DNA of 64,000 nt from Conexibacter sp. SYSU D00693. GTDB lineage: Bacteria; Actinomycetota; Thermoleophilia; Solirubrobacterales; Solirubrobacteraceae. The stretch is from the NCBI RefSeq assembly GCF_017084525.1, contig NZ_CP070950.1, forward strand, positions 682,001 to 746,000, read 5' to 3'. The position numbers and the translations under genes were made by a program. Below are positions 26,005 to 34,455 of the stretch, one piece after another. Under the pieces are notes generated by a model. It saw only the letters and a program-made list of their open reading frames with translations. It was not told the origin of the DNA and made no database searches. How positions within the stretch are numbered: the first letter of the stretch is position 1; each line of letters opens with the position of its first letter.

Positions 26005-27024
26005 ATGCGCTCGCTCGTCCTCGACGCCCCCGGCCAGGTCTCGTGGTACGAGGCCCCGGAGCCCGACCTCCTCGAGCCCACCGACGCGCTCGTCCGCCCG
26101 CTCGCGGTCGCGCTCTGCGACCTCGACGGGCCGATCGTCCAGGGTCGCACGCCCTTCCCGCCGCCGATCCACCTCGGCCACGAGGCGGTGGCGCGCGTCG
26201 AGGCCGCCGGGCCGGCGGTCGAGCGCTTCGCCGTGGGTGACGTCGTCTGCGTGCCGTTCCAGATCTCGTGCGGCACGTGCGACCGGTGCGCGCGCGGCCT
26301 CACCGGCTCGTGTCGCAGCACCCGCGGGACCTCGATGTACGGCTTCGGCGCGGCGGGCGGCGCCTGGGGCGGGATGCTCAGCGACCTCGCGCGCGTCCCC
26401 TGGGCCGACCACATGCTCGTCCGCGTGCCCGACGGCGTCGACCCGGTCAGCGTCGCGAGCGTCGCCGACAACGTCCCGGACGGCTGGCGCACCGTCGCAC
26501 CGGCCCTGCGTGCCCGCCCGGGCGCCGACGTCCTCGTCCTCGGCGGCGGCGCCCCGTCGGTCGGGCTCTACGCCGTCGCCGCCGCTCGCGCGCTGGGCGC
26601 GGGCACCATCGACTACCTCGACACCGACCCCCACCGGCTCGCGATCGCGTCCGACCTCAGGGCCAACCCCGTCGAGGGCGAGGTCCCCGAACGCGCCGAG
26701 CGCACGTACCCGATCACCGTCGATGCCGGTTCGTCGCGGTCGAGCGTCGCCTGCGCGCTGCGTTCGACCTCGGAGGCCGGGACCTGCACGAGCGTCGGGA
26801 TCGTCTTCGGCGACGCCGAGGTCCCGCTGCTGGACATGTACCTGCGCGGCGTGACCTTCCACATCGGCCGCGCCCACGCGCGGGCCTCCATGGAGGACGT
26901 CCTGGCGCTCGTCGGCACCGGCGACCTGCGTCCCGAGCTCGTCACCGACAGCGTGCGCCCGTGGGAGGAGGCCCCGGACGTCGTCGTGGAGGAGGGACAC
27001 ACGAAGGTCGTGCTCGCGCGCTGA
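26005..27024 (+). CDS. Zinc-dependent alcohol dehydrogenase (MDR family)
   Basis: A 339-residue medium-chain dehydrogenase. The catalytic zinc ligands are seen as Cys in ALCDLD and His in GHEAVA. The structural zinc lobe is CGTCDRCARGLTGSC. The nucleotide-binding site is VLVLGGGAPSVGLYAV. Enzymes of this type oxidise alcohols or polyols with NAD(P). The promoter CATACT suggests a leaderless message. Confidence 0.88.
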   Translation: MRSLVLDAPGQVSWYEAPEPDLLEPTDALVRPLAVALCDLDGPIVQGRTPFPPPIHLGHEAVARVEAAGPAVERFAVGDVVCVPFQISCGTCDRCARGLTGSCRSTRGTSMYGFGAAGGAWGGMLSDLARVPWADHMLVRVPDGVDPVSVASVADNVPDGWRTVAPALRARPGADVLVLGGGAPSVGLYAVAAARALGAGTIDYLDTDPHRLAIASDLRANPVEGEVPERAERTYPITVDAGSSRSSVACALRSTSEAGTCTSVGIVFGDAEVPLLDMYLRGVTFHIGRAHARASMEDVLALVGTGDLRPELVTDSVRPWEEAPDVVVEEGHTKVVLAR

Positions 27025-27044
27025 CCTGCGGGTAGCCGTTGGCC

Positions 27045-27239
27045 ATGAGCGATCCCACAGACGCCGCTCAGGCCGCGGTCCCGCCGCCGCCCAGCCTTCC
27101 CGAGACCGAGAGCCCACGGGCCGAGGAGGTGCTCGCCGACGTGCCGTCCAAGGAGGACGTCGTCGAGCGCGCCAAGCCGGCGCAGGAGGTCGTCGCCGAA
27201 CAGCCCAGCAGGGAGGAGCTGCTCGGCGAGCGGACCTGA
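27045..27239 (+). CDS. Small acidic hypothetical protein
   Basis: A 64-residue Pro/Glu-rich, probably disordered protein with no recognised family. ATG 27045 is chosen because TAGCCG (27033-27038) lies 6 nt upstream. It ends 5 bp before the convergent hydrolase gene. Confidence 0.5.
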   Translation: MSDPTDAAQAAVPPPPSLPETESPRAEEVLADVPSKEDVVERAKPAQEVVAEQPSREELLGERT

Positions 27240-27244
27240 GCCGG

Positions 27245-28027
27245 CTAGGCGTCGAGGAAGGGCGCGATGACCGCCGGCAGGGCGGGGGAGAGCGTGATGT
27301 CGTAGTGCGTCGTGCCCGGCAGGACCGCCAGCTGGGCGTCGGGCCGGGCCGAGCCGTCGACACCGGCGTCGCGCAGCCCGCCGCCGAGCAGGCCGAAGAC
27401 CTCGACGACGTGCTCGGGCCGGATCGAGTCGGCGTCCGCGAAGACCAGCAGCGGTCGCGCGGTGATCCGGCTCGCTTCGCCCGTCCAGTCGAAGTCCTCC
27501 TTCACCGCCGCCGCGGTCTTGAGGACCATCGCGTCGAAGCCGTCCGGATCCGGTGCGACCGCGGAGAAGAGCTCGAACAGCGGGCTCTGGCGGAGCATCG
27601 GCGCCATCTCGGGGCCCATGGCGTCCATCGTCGAGAGCACGTCGGCGTGGTTGCCGGCCCGCCTCCACGCCACCGAGACGAGCACGAGGCGCCGGACGGC
27701 GTCCGGGTGCTGGATCGCCAGGCGCAGCGCCGCCTTGCCGCCCATCGAGTAGCCGGCGACGTCGACCTGCTGCAACCCGAGCTCGCTGATGAGGGCGGCG
27801 AGGTCGTCGGCCCACGCCTGCGCCGAGAACGGGCCGTCGGGCATCGTGCTCCCGCCGTGCCCGGGCAGGTCCGCCGCGATGACCCGGCGCGTCGCGGCCA
27901 GCGCCGGCAGCAGCGGCCCGAGCGTCTCGACGCACCCCATGCCGCCGTGGAGGAGCAGCAGCGGCGTGCCGCCGGCGCCCTGGTCCTCGAAGCGGATGGT
28001 GCGGCCGGCGATGGTGGCGTGGGGCAT
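27245..28027 (-). CDS. Alpha/beta-fold hydrolase
   Basis: A 260-residue cytosolic hydrolase. LLLLHGGMG forms the oxyanion loop, GYSMGG carries the nucleophile serine, FADADSIRP is the acid region and GTTHYD the histidine region. ATG 28027 follows GAGAGGA, one of the few clear ribosome binding sites in the window. Upstream, 28028-28164 holds no gene. Substrate unknown. Confidence 0.85.
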   Translation of the reverse strand: MPHATIAGRTIRFEDQGAGGTPLLLLHGGMGCVETLGPLLPALAATRRVIAADLPGHGGSTMPDGPFSAQAWADDLAALISELGLQQVDVAGYSMGGKAALRLAIQHPDAVRRLVLVSVAWRRAGNHADVLSTMDAMGPEMAPMLRQSPLFELFSAVAPDPDGFDAMVLKTAAAVKEDFDWTGEASRITARPLLVFADADSIRPEHVVEVFGLLGGGLRDAGVDGSARPDAQLAVLPGTTHYDITLSPALPAVIAPFLDA

Positions 28028-28164
28028 GGGGGAGATCCTCTCGGTCGTGGTGCGGCGGGTGTCGCAGCACTAGGACGACGCGCGGGCGGGAACTCATCGG
28101 TCCGCGCCTGGAGGTGTGACCGCTGCGGCATCCAGGAGATGCTCGAGCGGTCCCACCTCGGCCC

Positions 28165-28899
28165 TCAGACCCCCGCCGCCCGCCGCGCCGCGGCGTGCGC
28201 GGCGTCCTCGAGCGCATCGTCGAGCGGCGGGAGCTCGTCCAGGCCGAGCGCGCGGGCGACGAGCCAGTCGGCGAACCAGGCGTTCTTCGGCAGGAGGGGG
28301 CCGTGGAGGTAGGTGCCGATGACGTTGCCGCGGACGACGCCCTCGAAGCCGGACTGGCCGTCGTTGCCGTGGCCCTTGAGGACGCGGCCCAGCGGCTGTT
28401 CGGCGGCGCCCAGCCGCGTCCGGCCGCCGTGGTTCTCGAAGCCGGCGAGGACGCGACGACCGCCGATGCCCGCGGCCTCGGGGAGGTCGACCTCGATGGC
28501 GACGTTGCCGATGAGCCGCGGGCCGTCGCCGCGGACCGTGTGGAGGTCGACGAGGCCCACGCCCGGGACCCGCTCGTCGCCGAGCTCGTAGGAGTCCCCC
28601 AGCAGCTGCAGCCCGCCGCACACCGCGAGCATCACCGCGCCCCGGTCGACTGCCGCGTGCACGGCATCGCGCTTGGCCTCGGCGAGGTCGTGGGCGCAGA
28701 GGCGCTGGTCGCGGTCCTGGCCGCCGCCGAGGTAGAGGAGGTCGGCGTCCTGCGCGACCGGGTCGCCGATCCCGGCGCCGACGAGCTCGAAGCCGATGTC
28801 GCGCCACGCACACCGACGCTCGAGCAGGAGCAGGTTGCCCCGGTCGGCGTAGATGTTCATGAGCTCCGGGTACAGCGCGCAGACCTTCAGCGTCGGCAT
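28165..28899 (-). CDS. gatD: Lipid II isoglutaminyl synthase, glutaminase subunit GatD
   Basis: A 244-residue class I glutamine amidotransferase that supplies ammonia to MurT for amidation of the D-Glu of lipid II stem peptide. The nucleophile cysteine is in LAVCGGLQLLG and the catalytic histidine in GTYLHGPLLPKN. LKVCALYPELMNIYADRGN is a typical GatD N-terminus. ATG 28899 overlaps the stop of the methyltransferase gene (ATGA). It is the last gene of the lipid kinase-murT-methyltransferase-gatD operon. Confidence 0.92.
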   Translation of the reverse strand: MPTLKVCALYPELMNIYADRGNLLLLERRCAWRDIGFELVGAGIGDPVAQDADLLYLGGGQDRDQRLCAHDLAEAKRDAVHAAVDRGAVMLAVCGGLQLLGDSYELGDERVPGVGLVDLHTVRGDGPRLIGNVAIEVDLPEAAGIGGRRVLAGFENHGGRTRLGAAEQPLGRVLKGHGNDGQSGFEGVVRGNVIGTYLHGPLLPKNAWFADWLVARALGLDELPPLDDALEDAAHAAARRAAGV

Positions 28900-29648
28900 C
28901 AGCGGGCCTCCAGCAAGACGACGGTGGAGCCGACGTACTCGTCGGTCTGCGGGATGCTGCGCGGCGGGAGTCCGCGCCAGCCGCCGAGCGCCTCGGCCTC
29001 GTCGACGAGCTCGTCCCAGGCGACGCGGTGCAGCCGGACGACGTCGTCGCTGACCACGCGCTCGCCGTCGCGCCGGACGACCTCGCGCAGCCGGTGGATG
29101 GCCGCGCGGTCGCCCTCGTCGACCACGGCGAGCGGCCGGCTGGACCAGACGACGCCGTCGATCTCGGCCATGTCGGGCAGCGGGGGACGGTCGACCTCCG
29201 CGTCGAAGCTCTCGAGCGCGTCGGCCAGCGCGACCGCCAGGACGCCGCCGCCGACGAGGTGCTCCCGGGCGCAGCGCAGGAAGTCCGCCCGCGCGTCCGC
29301 GCCCCCGAGCAGCTGCAGCGTCTGCATCGGCACGAGCACGAGCCGGAACGCCCGCCCCAGCGCGAAGGACCGGGCGTCGGCGCAGACCGCCTCGACCGGG
29401 ACGCCCGCGCCCACCGCCCGCGAGCGCAGGGCGCCCAGCAGCTCGTCGTCGACATCGAGCGCGACGACCTCGACGCCGCGCTGCGCGAGGTCGAGCGTGA
29501 CGCGCCCCGTCCCGGCACCGACGTCGAGCACCGGTCCCGCGCCGCCGTGCTCGTCCACGAGCGCCCGCCACAGCGCGAGGTCCTCGACGTAGCCCCCGCA
29601 CTCGAGGTCGTGCCAGCGCACGGCCTCCGGCACCTCGGCGCCCGTCAC
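28899..29648 (-). CDS. SAM-dependent methyltransferase between murT and gatD
   Basis: A 249-residue class I methyltransferase with motif I PVLDVGAGTGRVTLDLAQRG, the acidic motif VVALDVDDELL and the post-I segment AVCADARSFALG. It is joined to both neighbours by overlapping start/stop codons (GTGA with murT, ATGA with gatD). MurT and GatD form one enzyme, so an inserted methyltransferase gene is unusual and may act on a cell-wall precursor, but no acceptor is evident. Confidence 0.85.
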   Translation of the reverse strand: MTGAEVPEAVRWHDLECGGYVEDLALWRALVDEHGGAGPVLDVGAGTGRVTLDLAQRGVEVVALDVDDELLGALRSRAVGAGVPVEAVCADARSFALGRAFRLVLVPMQTLQLLGGADARADFLRCAREHLVGGGVLAVALADALESFDAEVDRPPLPDMAEIDGVVWSSRPLAVVDEGDRAAIHRLREVVRRDGERVVSDDVVRLHRVAWDELVDEAEALGGWRGLPPRSIPQTDEYVGSTVVLLEAR

Positions 29649-30994
29649 GTGAACTGCCCCCGCACGACGCCGCGCGACGCCAGCAGCTCGCGCAGCTCGA
29701 GCATCGCCGTGTAGGTCGGGATCGCGACGAGCCGGCCGGACCCATCCGCCAGCGCGAGGTCGAGCGCCGCGTCGAGCTCGGCCTCCACGACGATCCGGTC
29801 CTCCGGCACACCGGCGTACTTCAGCCGCAGCGCGAGCTCCGGCGCGCGCGTGCCGGCACACACCACCCGCCGGACCTTCGGCGCGAGCACCTCGAAGTCG
29901 GCGTCCCAGACCCACGAGACGTCCTTGCCGTCCGCCGTGCGGTCGTTGAGCACCGCGAGCAGGTCGTGCTCGCCCTCCTCGAGCACGAGCGTGCGCAGGA
30001 CCTCGTTGGCGCCCGCCGGGTTCTTCACGAGCAGCAGCAGGACGTCGCGCCCGCCCATCCGCACGCTCTCGGCGCGCCCGAAGGCGGGGGCGACCGCGTG
30101 CAGGCCGGCGACGACGTCGTCGAGCGAGGCACCCAGCGACAGGCCCAGCGCCGCGGCGCCCAGCGCGTTGTAGACGTTGTAGAGGCCCGGGAGGGGCAGC
30201 GAGACCTCGGCGCGCCCCGCCGGCGTGACGAGCGAGAACCGTGCACCGCGCACGCCGTCGAGCACCACGTCCTGCGCGCTCACCGACGGCACCGGCCGCG
30301 TGGCGCCGCAGACGTCGCAGTGGAAGTGGCCGAGGTGGCCGAGGAAGATCGCGTCGTAGCGGTAGGGCGAGCCGCAGGTGCGGCAGTGTTTGGCGTCGGC
30401 CGCGTGCTGCATCTGGGCCATCGCCAGCGAGCGGTCCTCGACGCCGAAGAAGACCGCGTCGCGCCCGCGGCCCAGGTCGGCCACGAGCGGGTCGTCGGCG
30501 TTGAGGACGAGCTGCGCGCGCGTCGACGCCGCCACGGCGGCCCAGCGGTCGGCGATCGTCTCGAGCTCGCCGTAGCGGTCGAGCTGGTCGCGGAAGAGGT
30601 TGGCCAGCAGGATCGCCTTGGGCGCGAGCTCGGGCTCGATGCGGTCCAGCCAGAACTCGTCGACCTCGAACAGGCCGAAGTCGCCGTGCCCACGGGCCGC
30701 CAGCAGGGAGCTGGCCACACCCCCGGCCATGTTCGCGCCCTGGCGGTTGTGCACGAGCTCGACGCCGCCGTGCTCGAGGACCGCCGCGACCATCGCGGCG
30801 GTCGTCGTCTTGCCGTTCGTGGCGCTGATGACGGCGGTGCCGCGCGAGAGCCCCGAGGCCAGCCGGCCGATGGCGTCGGGCGCGAGACGCAGCAGGACCT
30901 TGCCGGGCAGCGACGTCCCTCCGCGTCCCGAGCGCCGCGACAGCGCGCCCGCGCCGCGGGCCACCGCCGCCTTCCACGCCAGCCCGCCGCTCAC
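29645..30994 (-). CDS. murT: Lipid II isoglutaminyl synthase, ligase subunit MurT
   Basis: A Mur ligase-family protein of 449 residues that, with GatD, converts lipid II glutamate to isoglutamine. ATNGKTTTAAM is the ATP-binding loop. The middle domain has the Cys4 zinc ribbon peculiar to MurT (CRTCGSPYRYD, then CDVCG). The C-terminal domain follows NPAGANEVLR. GTG 30994 overlaps the stop of the lipid kinase gene (GTGA). Confidence 0.92.
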   Translation of the reverse strand: MSGGLAWKAAVARGAGALSRRSGRGGTSLPGKVLLRLAPDAIGRLASGLSRGTAVISATNGKTTTAAMVAAVLEHGGVELVHNRQGANMAGGVASSLLAARGHGDFGLFEVDEFWLDRIEPELAPKAILLANLFRDQLDRYGELETIADRWAAVAASTRAQLVLNADDPLVADLGRGRDAVFFGVEDRSLAMAQMQHAADAKHCRTCGSPYRYDAIFLGHLGHFHCDVCGATRPVPSVSAQDVVLDGVRGARFSLVTPAGRAEVSLPLPGLYNVYNALGAAALGLSLGASLDDVVAGLHAVAPAFGRAESVRMGGRDVLLLLVKNPAGANEVLRTLVLEEGEHDLLAVLNDRTADGKDVSWVWDADFEVLAPKVRRVVCAGTRAPELALRLKYAGVPEDRIVVEAELDAALDLALADGSGRLVAIPTYTAMLELRELLASRGVVRGQFT

Positions 30995-31878
30995 GCCGGC
31001 AGCAGCACCTGGACGGCGCCCGGCAGCGCGCGCACCGTGCACGGCAGCTCGGCGATCGGGTCGCCGTCGGCGTAGACCGTGAACGGCCGGTCGGCGGCGA
31101 TCGCGACCGTCGCGCCGCGCAGGACCCGGACGGTCGGCAGCTCGACGTGGGTGCCCTTGAACACCCGTGGCAGTCCGCGCAGGAACGTGAGCTTCGAGCT
31201 CTCGGTGGTGAGGACGACGTCGAGCATGCCGTCGTCGAGCTCGGCATCGGGCGCGAGGAGCATCCCGCCGCCGTAGGCGCCCGAGTTCGCCGCCGCGACG
31301 CTCCAGCCGCGGACCTCCGTGCGGTGCCCGTCCACGTCGACGGTGAAGCGCGCGTGCTTCCAGCCGGCGAGCGCCCGCAGCGCCCCGTAGGCGTAGACGA
31401 GCGGGCCGAGCCGGGACGGCGCCTCGTTGGCGATCCGGTTGGCCTCGGAGTCGAAGCCCAGCGACGCGATGCCGATGAAGCGCCGGCCGTCGACCTCGCC
31501 GAGGTCGACGGGGCGCGGCGTGCCGTGCACCAGGACGTCGCAGGCGGCGACCGGGTCGCGGGGGATCCCGGTGACCCGCGCGAAGTCGTTGCCGCGCCCG
31601 CCGGGCAGGACGCCCATGAGCGCGCCGTCGACGCCCGCCAAGGCGCTGGCGACCGCGCCGACGCAGCCGTCGCCCGACAGCGGGACCGCGACCTCACCGG
31701 CCGCCGCCGCCTCGCGCGCCAGGTCGCCGACGTCCTCGAGCCCACCTGTGGTGTCCGTGCGGAACGCGACGCCGAGCTCGCGCAGCCGGGCCTCGACGCC
31801 GGGCAGCGCCGCCGCGGCCCGCCCGCCGCCCGCCGACGGGTTGAGGATGAGCCGCACGCGTCGCAAGGGAGCTCCCAT
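30991..31878 (-). CDS. YegS/BmrU-like diacylglycerol/lipid kinase
   Basis: A 295-residue lipid kinase of the DagK/YegS fold. RLILNPSAGGGRA opens the catalytic domain, PLSGDGCVGAVASAL stands for the usual GGDGT motif (here SGDGC, a notable change) and GVLPGGRGNDFARV is the conserved nucleotide-binding stretch. The C-terminal domain ends with FTVYADGDPIAELP. It is the first gene of the murT/gatD operon, starting at ATG 31878. Confidence 0.88.
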   Translation of the reverse strand: MGAPLRRVRLILNPSAGGGRAAAALPGVEARLRELGVAFRTDTTGGLEDVGDLAREAAAAGEVAVPLSGDGCVGAVASALAGVDGALMGVLPGGRGNDFARVTGIPRDPVAACDVLVHGTPRPVDLGEVDGRRFIGIASLGFDSEANRIANEAPSRLGPLVYAYGALRALAGWKHARFTVDVDGHRTEVRGWSVAAANSGAYGGGMLLAPDAELDDGMLDVVLTTESSKLTFLRGLPRVFKGTHVELPTVRVLRGATVAIAADRPFTVYADGDPIAELPCTVRALPGAVQVLLPA

Positions 31879-31932
31879 CCTGCCACGGCACCCCGGCGGG
31901 GCGACCTGCGACGAGCCCCCGCCTCCCGTGGC

Positions 31933-31938
31933 TAGCCT
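31933..31938 (+). promoter_or_regulatory. -10 hexamer of the cyclophilin gene
   Basis: TAGCCT lies 9 nt before ATG 31948 with no ribosome binding site. The same TAGCCT-GCC string precedes the genes at 9477 and 36579. Confidence 0.55.
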
Positions 31939-31947
31939 GCCGGGCCC

Positions 31948-32697
31948 ATGTCCCACCGCCTGCTCGCCCTGCTCGCCGCCAGCACCCTGCTCCTCGCCGC
32001 CTGCGGCAAGGACGACGAGGGAGCAGCCACCCAGGGCGGCGGTGCCGCGACCGCTCCGGCCACCGAGCCCGCGCAGACGACCGAGACCGCCGGCGCCGCG
32101 CCCGCGGGCTGCGAGGCCGTCCAGGCGCCGGAGCCCAAGCCCGAGGGGTCGCTCAAGGCGCCGTCCAAGCCACTGGGCAAGGGCACGTGGGACGTCACGC
32201 TGCAGACCAGCTGCGGCGAGATCCAGATCCGCCTGGACACCAAGGAGAACCCGAAGACCGCCGCGTCCTTCGCCGCCCTCGTGCGCCGCGGCTTCTACGA
32301 CGGGCTGACCTTCCACCGCATCGGCCGCCTGCCCGACGGCGGCGACTTCGTCATCCAGGGCGGCGACCCGACCGGCCAGGGCAACGGCGGTCCCGGCTAC
32401 TCCGTGACGGAGGCCCCGCCGAGCGACACGCGCTACACGAAGGGCGTCGTCGCCATGGCCAAGACCGCGACCGAGGCGCCCGGGACCAGCGGCTCGCAGT
32501 TCTACATCGTCACCGCGGAGGACTCGGGCCTGCCGCCGGAGTACGCCGTCGCCGGCAAGGTCGTCGGCCCGCTCGACGCCGTCGAGAAGATCGCCAAGGC
32601 CGACGCCGACCCGCAGACCGAGCGCCCGACGGCGCCGATCGTCATCCAGCGCGCCTCCCTCGCCGTCCCCGGCTCAGGCGGCAGCACCGAGCGCTAG
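31948..32697 (+). CDS. Cyclophilin-type peptidyl-prolyl isomerase lipoprotein
   Basis: A 249-residue exported foldase. The lipobox LLLAACGK places the lipidated cysteine near residue 19, followed by an Ala/Thr/Glu linker. The cyclophilin domain has FYDGLTFHRIG, FVIQGGDPTGQG and GTSGSQFYIVT, the active-site and core motifs. It ends in a CTAG shared with the convergent SRAP gene. Confidence 0.9.
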   Translation: MSHRLLALLAASTLLLAACGKDDEGAATQGGGAATAPATEPAQTTETAGAAPAGCEAVQAPEPKPEGSLKAPSKPLGKGTWDVTLQTSCGEIQIRLDTKENPKTAASFAALVRRGFYDGLTFHRIGRLPDGGDFVIQGGDPTGQGNGGPGYSVTEAPPSDTRYTKGVVAMAKTATEAPGTSGSQFYIVTAEDSGLPPEYAVAGKVVGPLDAVEKIAKADADPQTERPTAPIVIQRASLAVPGSGGSTER

Positions 32698-33395
32698 AAC
32701 AGCGACGCCTGCTCCTCGGCGTCGATCGCGTCGGCCAGGCACTCGGGCCCGTCGTAGCGCGCGTCGCTGACGGCCGGTCCCACGGCGCGGCGCGAGGTCA
32801 TGGCGTCGGGCAGCGGCGCCAGCAGCTCCTGGAGCACCGGCGCGGGCGTGCCGTGGTCCAGCCACGCCTGCTCGGCGTCGGGGCCCGGCAGCATCACGGG
32901 CATGCGGTCGTGCACCTCGCGCAGGACGGAGTTGGCCTGCGTGGTGACGATCGTGCAGGTGCGCAGCTCCTCGCCGTCGGGGCCGCGCCAGGTCGACCAC
33001 AGGCCGGCGAACGCGAACGGCGCGTGGTCGGCGCGGGTCGCGTGCCACGGCAGCTTCGGGCGGCCCGGGCGGGCCTGCCACTCGTAGAAGCCGTCGGCGA
33101 CGACGAGGCAGCGGTGGGTGCGCAGCGCGTCGCGGTAGGCGGGCTTCTCGGCCACCGTCTCGGCGCGCGCGTTGATCATCTTGAAGCCGGTCGACGGGTC
33201 CTTGGCCCAGTGCGGGACGAGCCCCCAGCGCAGCAGCTCGCCGCGCGGCGCGCCCTCGCGGTCGGTCGTGACCGTCGCGACGTCGTCGCCCGGGCAGACG
33301 TTGAAGCGCCGGCGCAGCTCGACCGACTCGCCCAGCGGGAAGCGCTCCCGCAGCTCCGCGGGGGAGGGTCCGGCCAGGGAGTAGCGCCCGCACAC
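32694..33395 (-). CDS. SOS response-associated peptidase (SRAP, YedK/HMCES-like)
   Basis: A 233-residue SRAP protein that crosslinks to abasic sites in single-stranded DNA. Cys2, exposed after Met removal (MCGRYS), is the crosslinking residue. The other active-site elements are NARAET, the Glu in DGFYEW and the His in VHDRMPVML. The start is GTG 33395. I find no LexA-type box upstream. Confidence 0.93.
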   Translation of the reverse strand: MCGRYSLAGPSPAELRERFPLGESVELRRRFNVCPGDDVATVTTDREGAPRGELLRWGLVPHWAKDPSTGFKMINARAETVAEKPAYRDALRTHRCLVVADGFYEWQARPGRPKLPWHATRADHAPFAFAGLWSTWRGPDGEELRTCTIVTTQANSVLREVHDRMPVMLPGPDAEQAWLDHGTPAPVLQELLAPLPDAMTSRRAVGPAVSDARYDGPECLADAIDAEEQASLF

Positions 33396-33410
33396 GCCCG
33401 TCCGCCTCCG

Positions 33411-34031
33411 TCAGCGTCTGGCGGCCATCGCGTCGGCCTGCTTGGCCCTCGCGGCCGCCTGCCTGCGGCGCCCGAGCCAGATCAGGACCCCGAGCGCGAC
33501 GAGCGCGAGCAGGATGCCCAGCCAGCTGGCGGTCAGGACCGACACGCCGCCGAACGGCAGGCCGATGAGCAGGACGATGCCCGTCGCGATCGCGAGGATG
33601 GCGACGATCGCCAGGAGGATCAGCACGATCCCGCGCACGCGCGCGACGGCCCCCGCGCCCGGCGGCGGGATGAGGATCGACGTGATGCGCAGCAGCAGGA
33701 GCTGGCGGTTGGACGGCGGCGCCTGCCCGAGGCGCTCGACCGCGACCTTCAGGTCGTCCGCGCGGCGCTCGGCGAGGGCCAGCGACGCGTCGGCCATGCG
33801 GCGCAGCGCCATGCGCTCCTGGGGCCGCGCGGCCGCGACGGCCTTGCGGAACCACTCGCGCGCGGTCTTCGCGTCGTAGCGCTCGGCCGCGCGCGCACCG
33901 AGGATGGCGTAGGCGGCGGCCTTGTTGCGCTGCTCGCGCTCGAGCTCCTCGTCGGAGCGCTTCTCGAGCTCCTGCATCGAGGCGAGCGCGCTCTGCTGCT
34001 GGACGCGGACCTGCCGCTGCTTCGGGGGCAT
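33411..34031 (-). CDS. Membrane protein with helical N-terminal domain
   Basis: A 206-residue protein. The first ~110 residues are charged and helical (possible TPR-like or coiled-coil), and two long hydrophobic helices follow (about residues 130-155 and 165-190), with an Arg/Ala-rich tail. No family is recognised. ATG 34031 is chosen because TACAGT (34046-34041) lies 9 nt upstream; the frame is open beyond it. Confidence 0.65.
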   Translation of the reverse strand: MPPKQRQVRVQQQSALASMQELEKRSDEELEREQRNKAAAYAILGARAAERYDAKTAREWFRKAVAAARPQERMALRRMADASLALAERRADDLKVAVERLGQAPPSNRQLLLLRITSILIPPPGAGAVARVRGIVLILLAIVAILAIATGIVLLIGLPFGGVSVLTASWLGILLALVALGVLIWLGRRRQAAARAKQADAMAARR

Positions 34032-34040
34032 CGTGCGCCC

Positions 34041-34050
34041 ACTGTAGTGT
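34041..34050. promoter_or_regulatory. Overlapping divergent leaderless promoters
   Basis: ACTGTAGTGT carries TACAGT on the minus strand and TAGTGT on the plus strand. Each lies exactly 9 nt before an ATG (34031 minus and 34060 plus). The two genes are 28 bp apart and must share this single polymerase site. Confidence 0.55.
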
Positions 34051-34059
34051 CGCGCCGCG

Positions 34060-34452
34060 ATGGGCCGCTTGGACGCTGCGACCACCATCACGAACGCCGG
34101 CATGGTGGCGTTCGACGTCGCCCTCGGCGCGGGGGCGCTGGCGGCGCCCGACCGGACGCTGCGCCTGCTCGGCCACACTGCGCCCTCGCCCGACGCGCGG
34201 CGGCTGTTCCAGCGCTGCGGCCCGATCTGGCTGACCTTCGCCGCGGCCCACGCGGTCGCCGCCGTGCGCGGCGAGCAGCGCGACTGGTGGGCGCTGTCGT
34301 GGCTGCGCGCGACGGAGATCGCGACCGACGCGGTGTGGGCCGGCTCGCCCGCGATCCCCAACCCGCTCTCGCGCGCCGCGCTCTTCGGCGCGGGGGCGGC
34401 GAACCTGGCGTTCACGCTCGCGTTCGCGCGGCGCTCGCGCCAGGTCGCCTAG
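34060..34452 (+). CDS. Small integral membrane protein
   Basis: A 130-residue protein with about four hydrophobic segments and no recognised family. The leaderless-type start is ATG 34060. It is convergent with the MFS exporter gene 3 bp away. Confidence 0.65.
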   Translation: MGRLDAATTITNAGMVAFDVALGAGALAAPDRTLRLLGHTAPSPDARRLFQRCGPIWLTFAAAHAVAAVRGEQRDWWALSWLRATEIATDAVWAGSPAIPNPLSRAALFGAGAANLAFTLAFARRSRQVA

Positions 34453-34455
34453 CCC

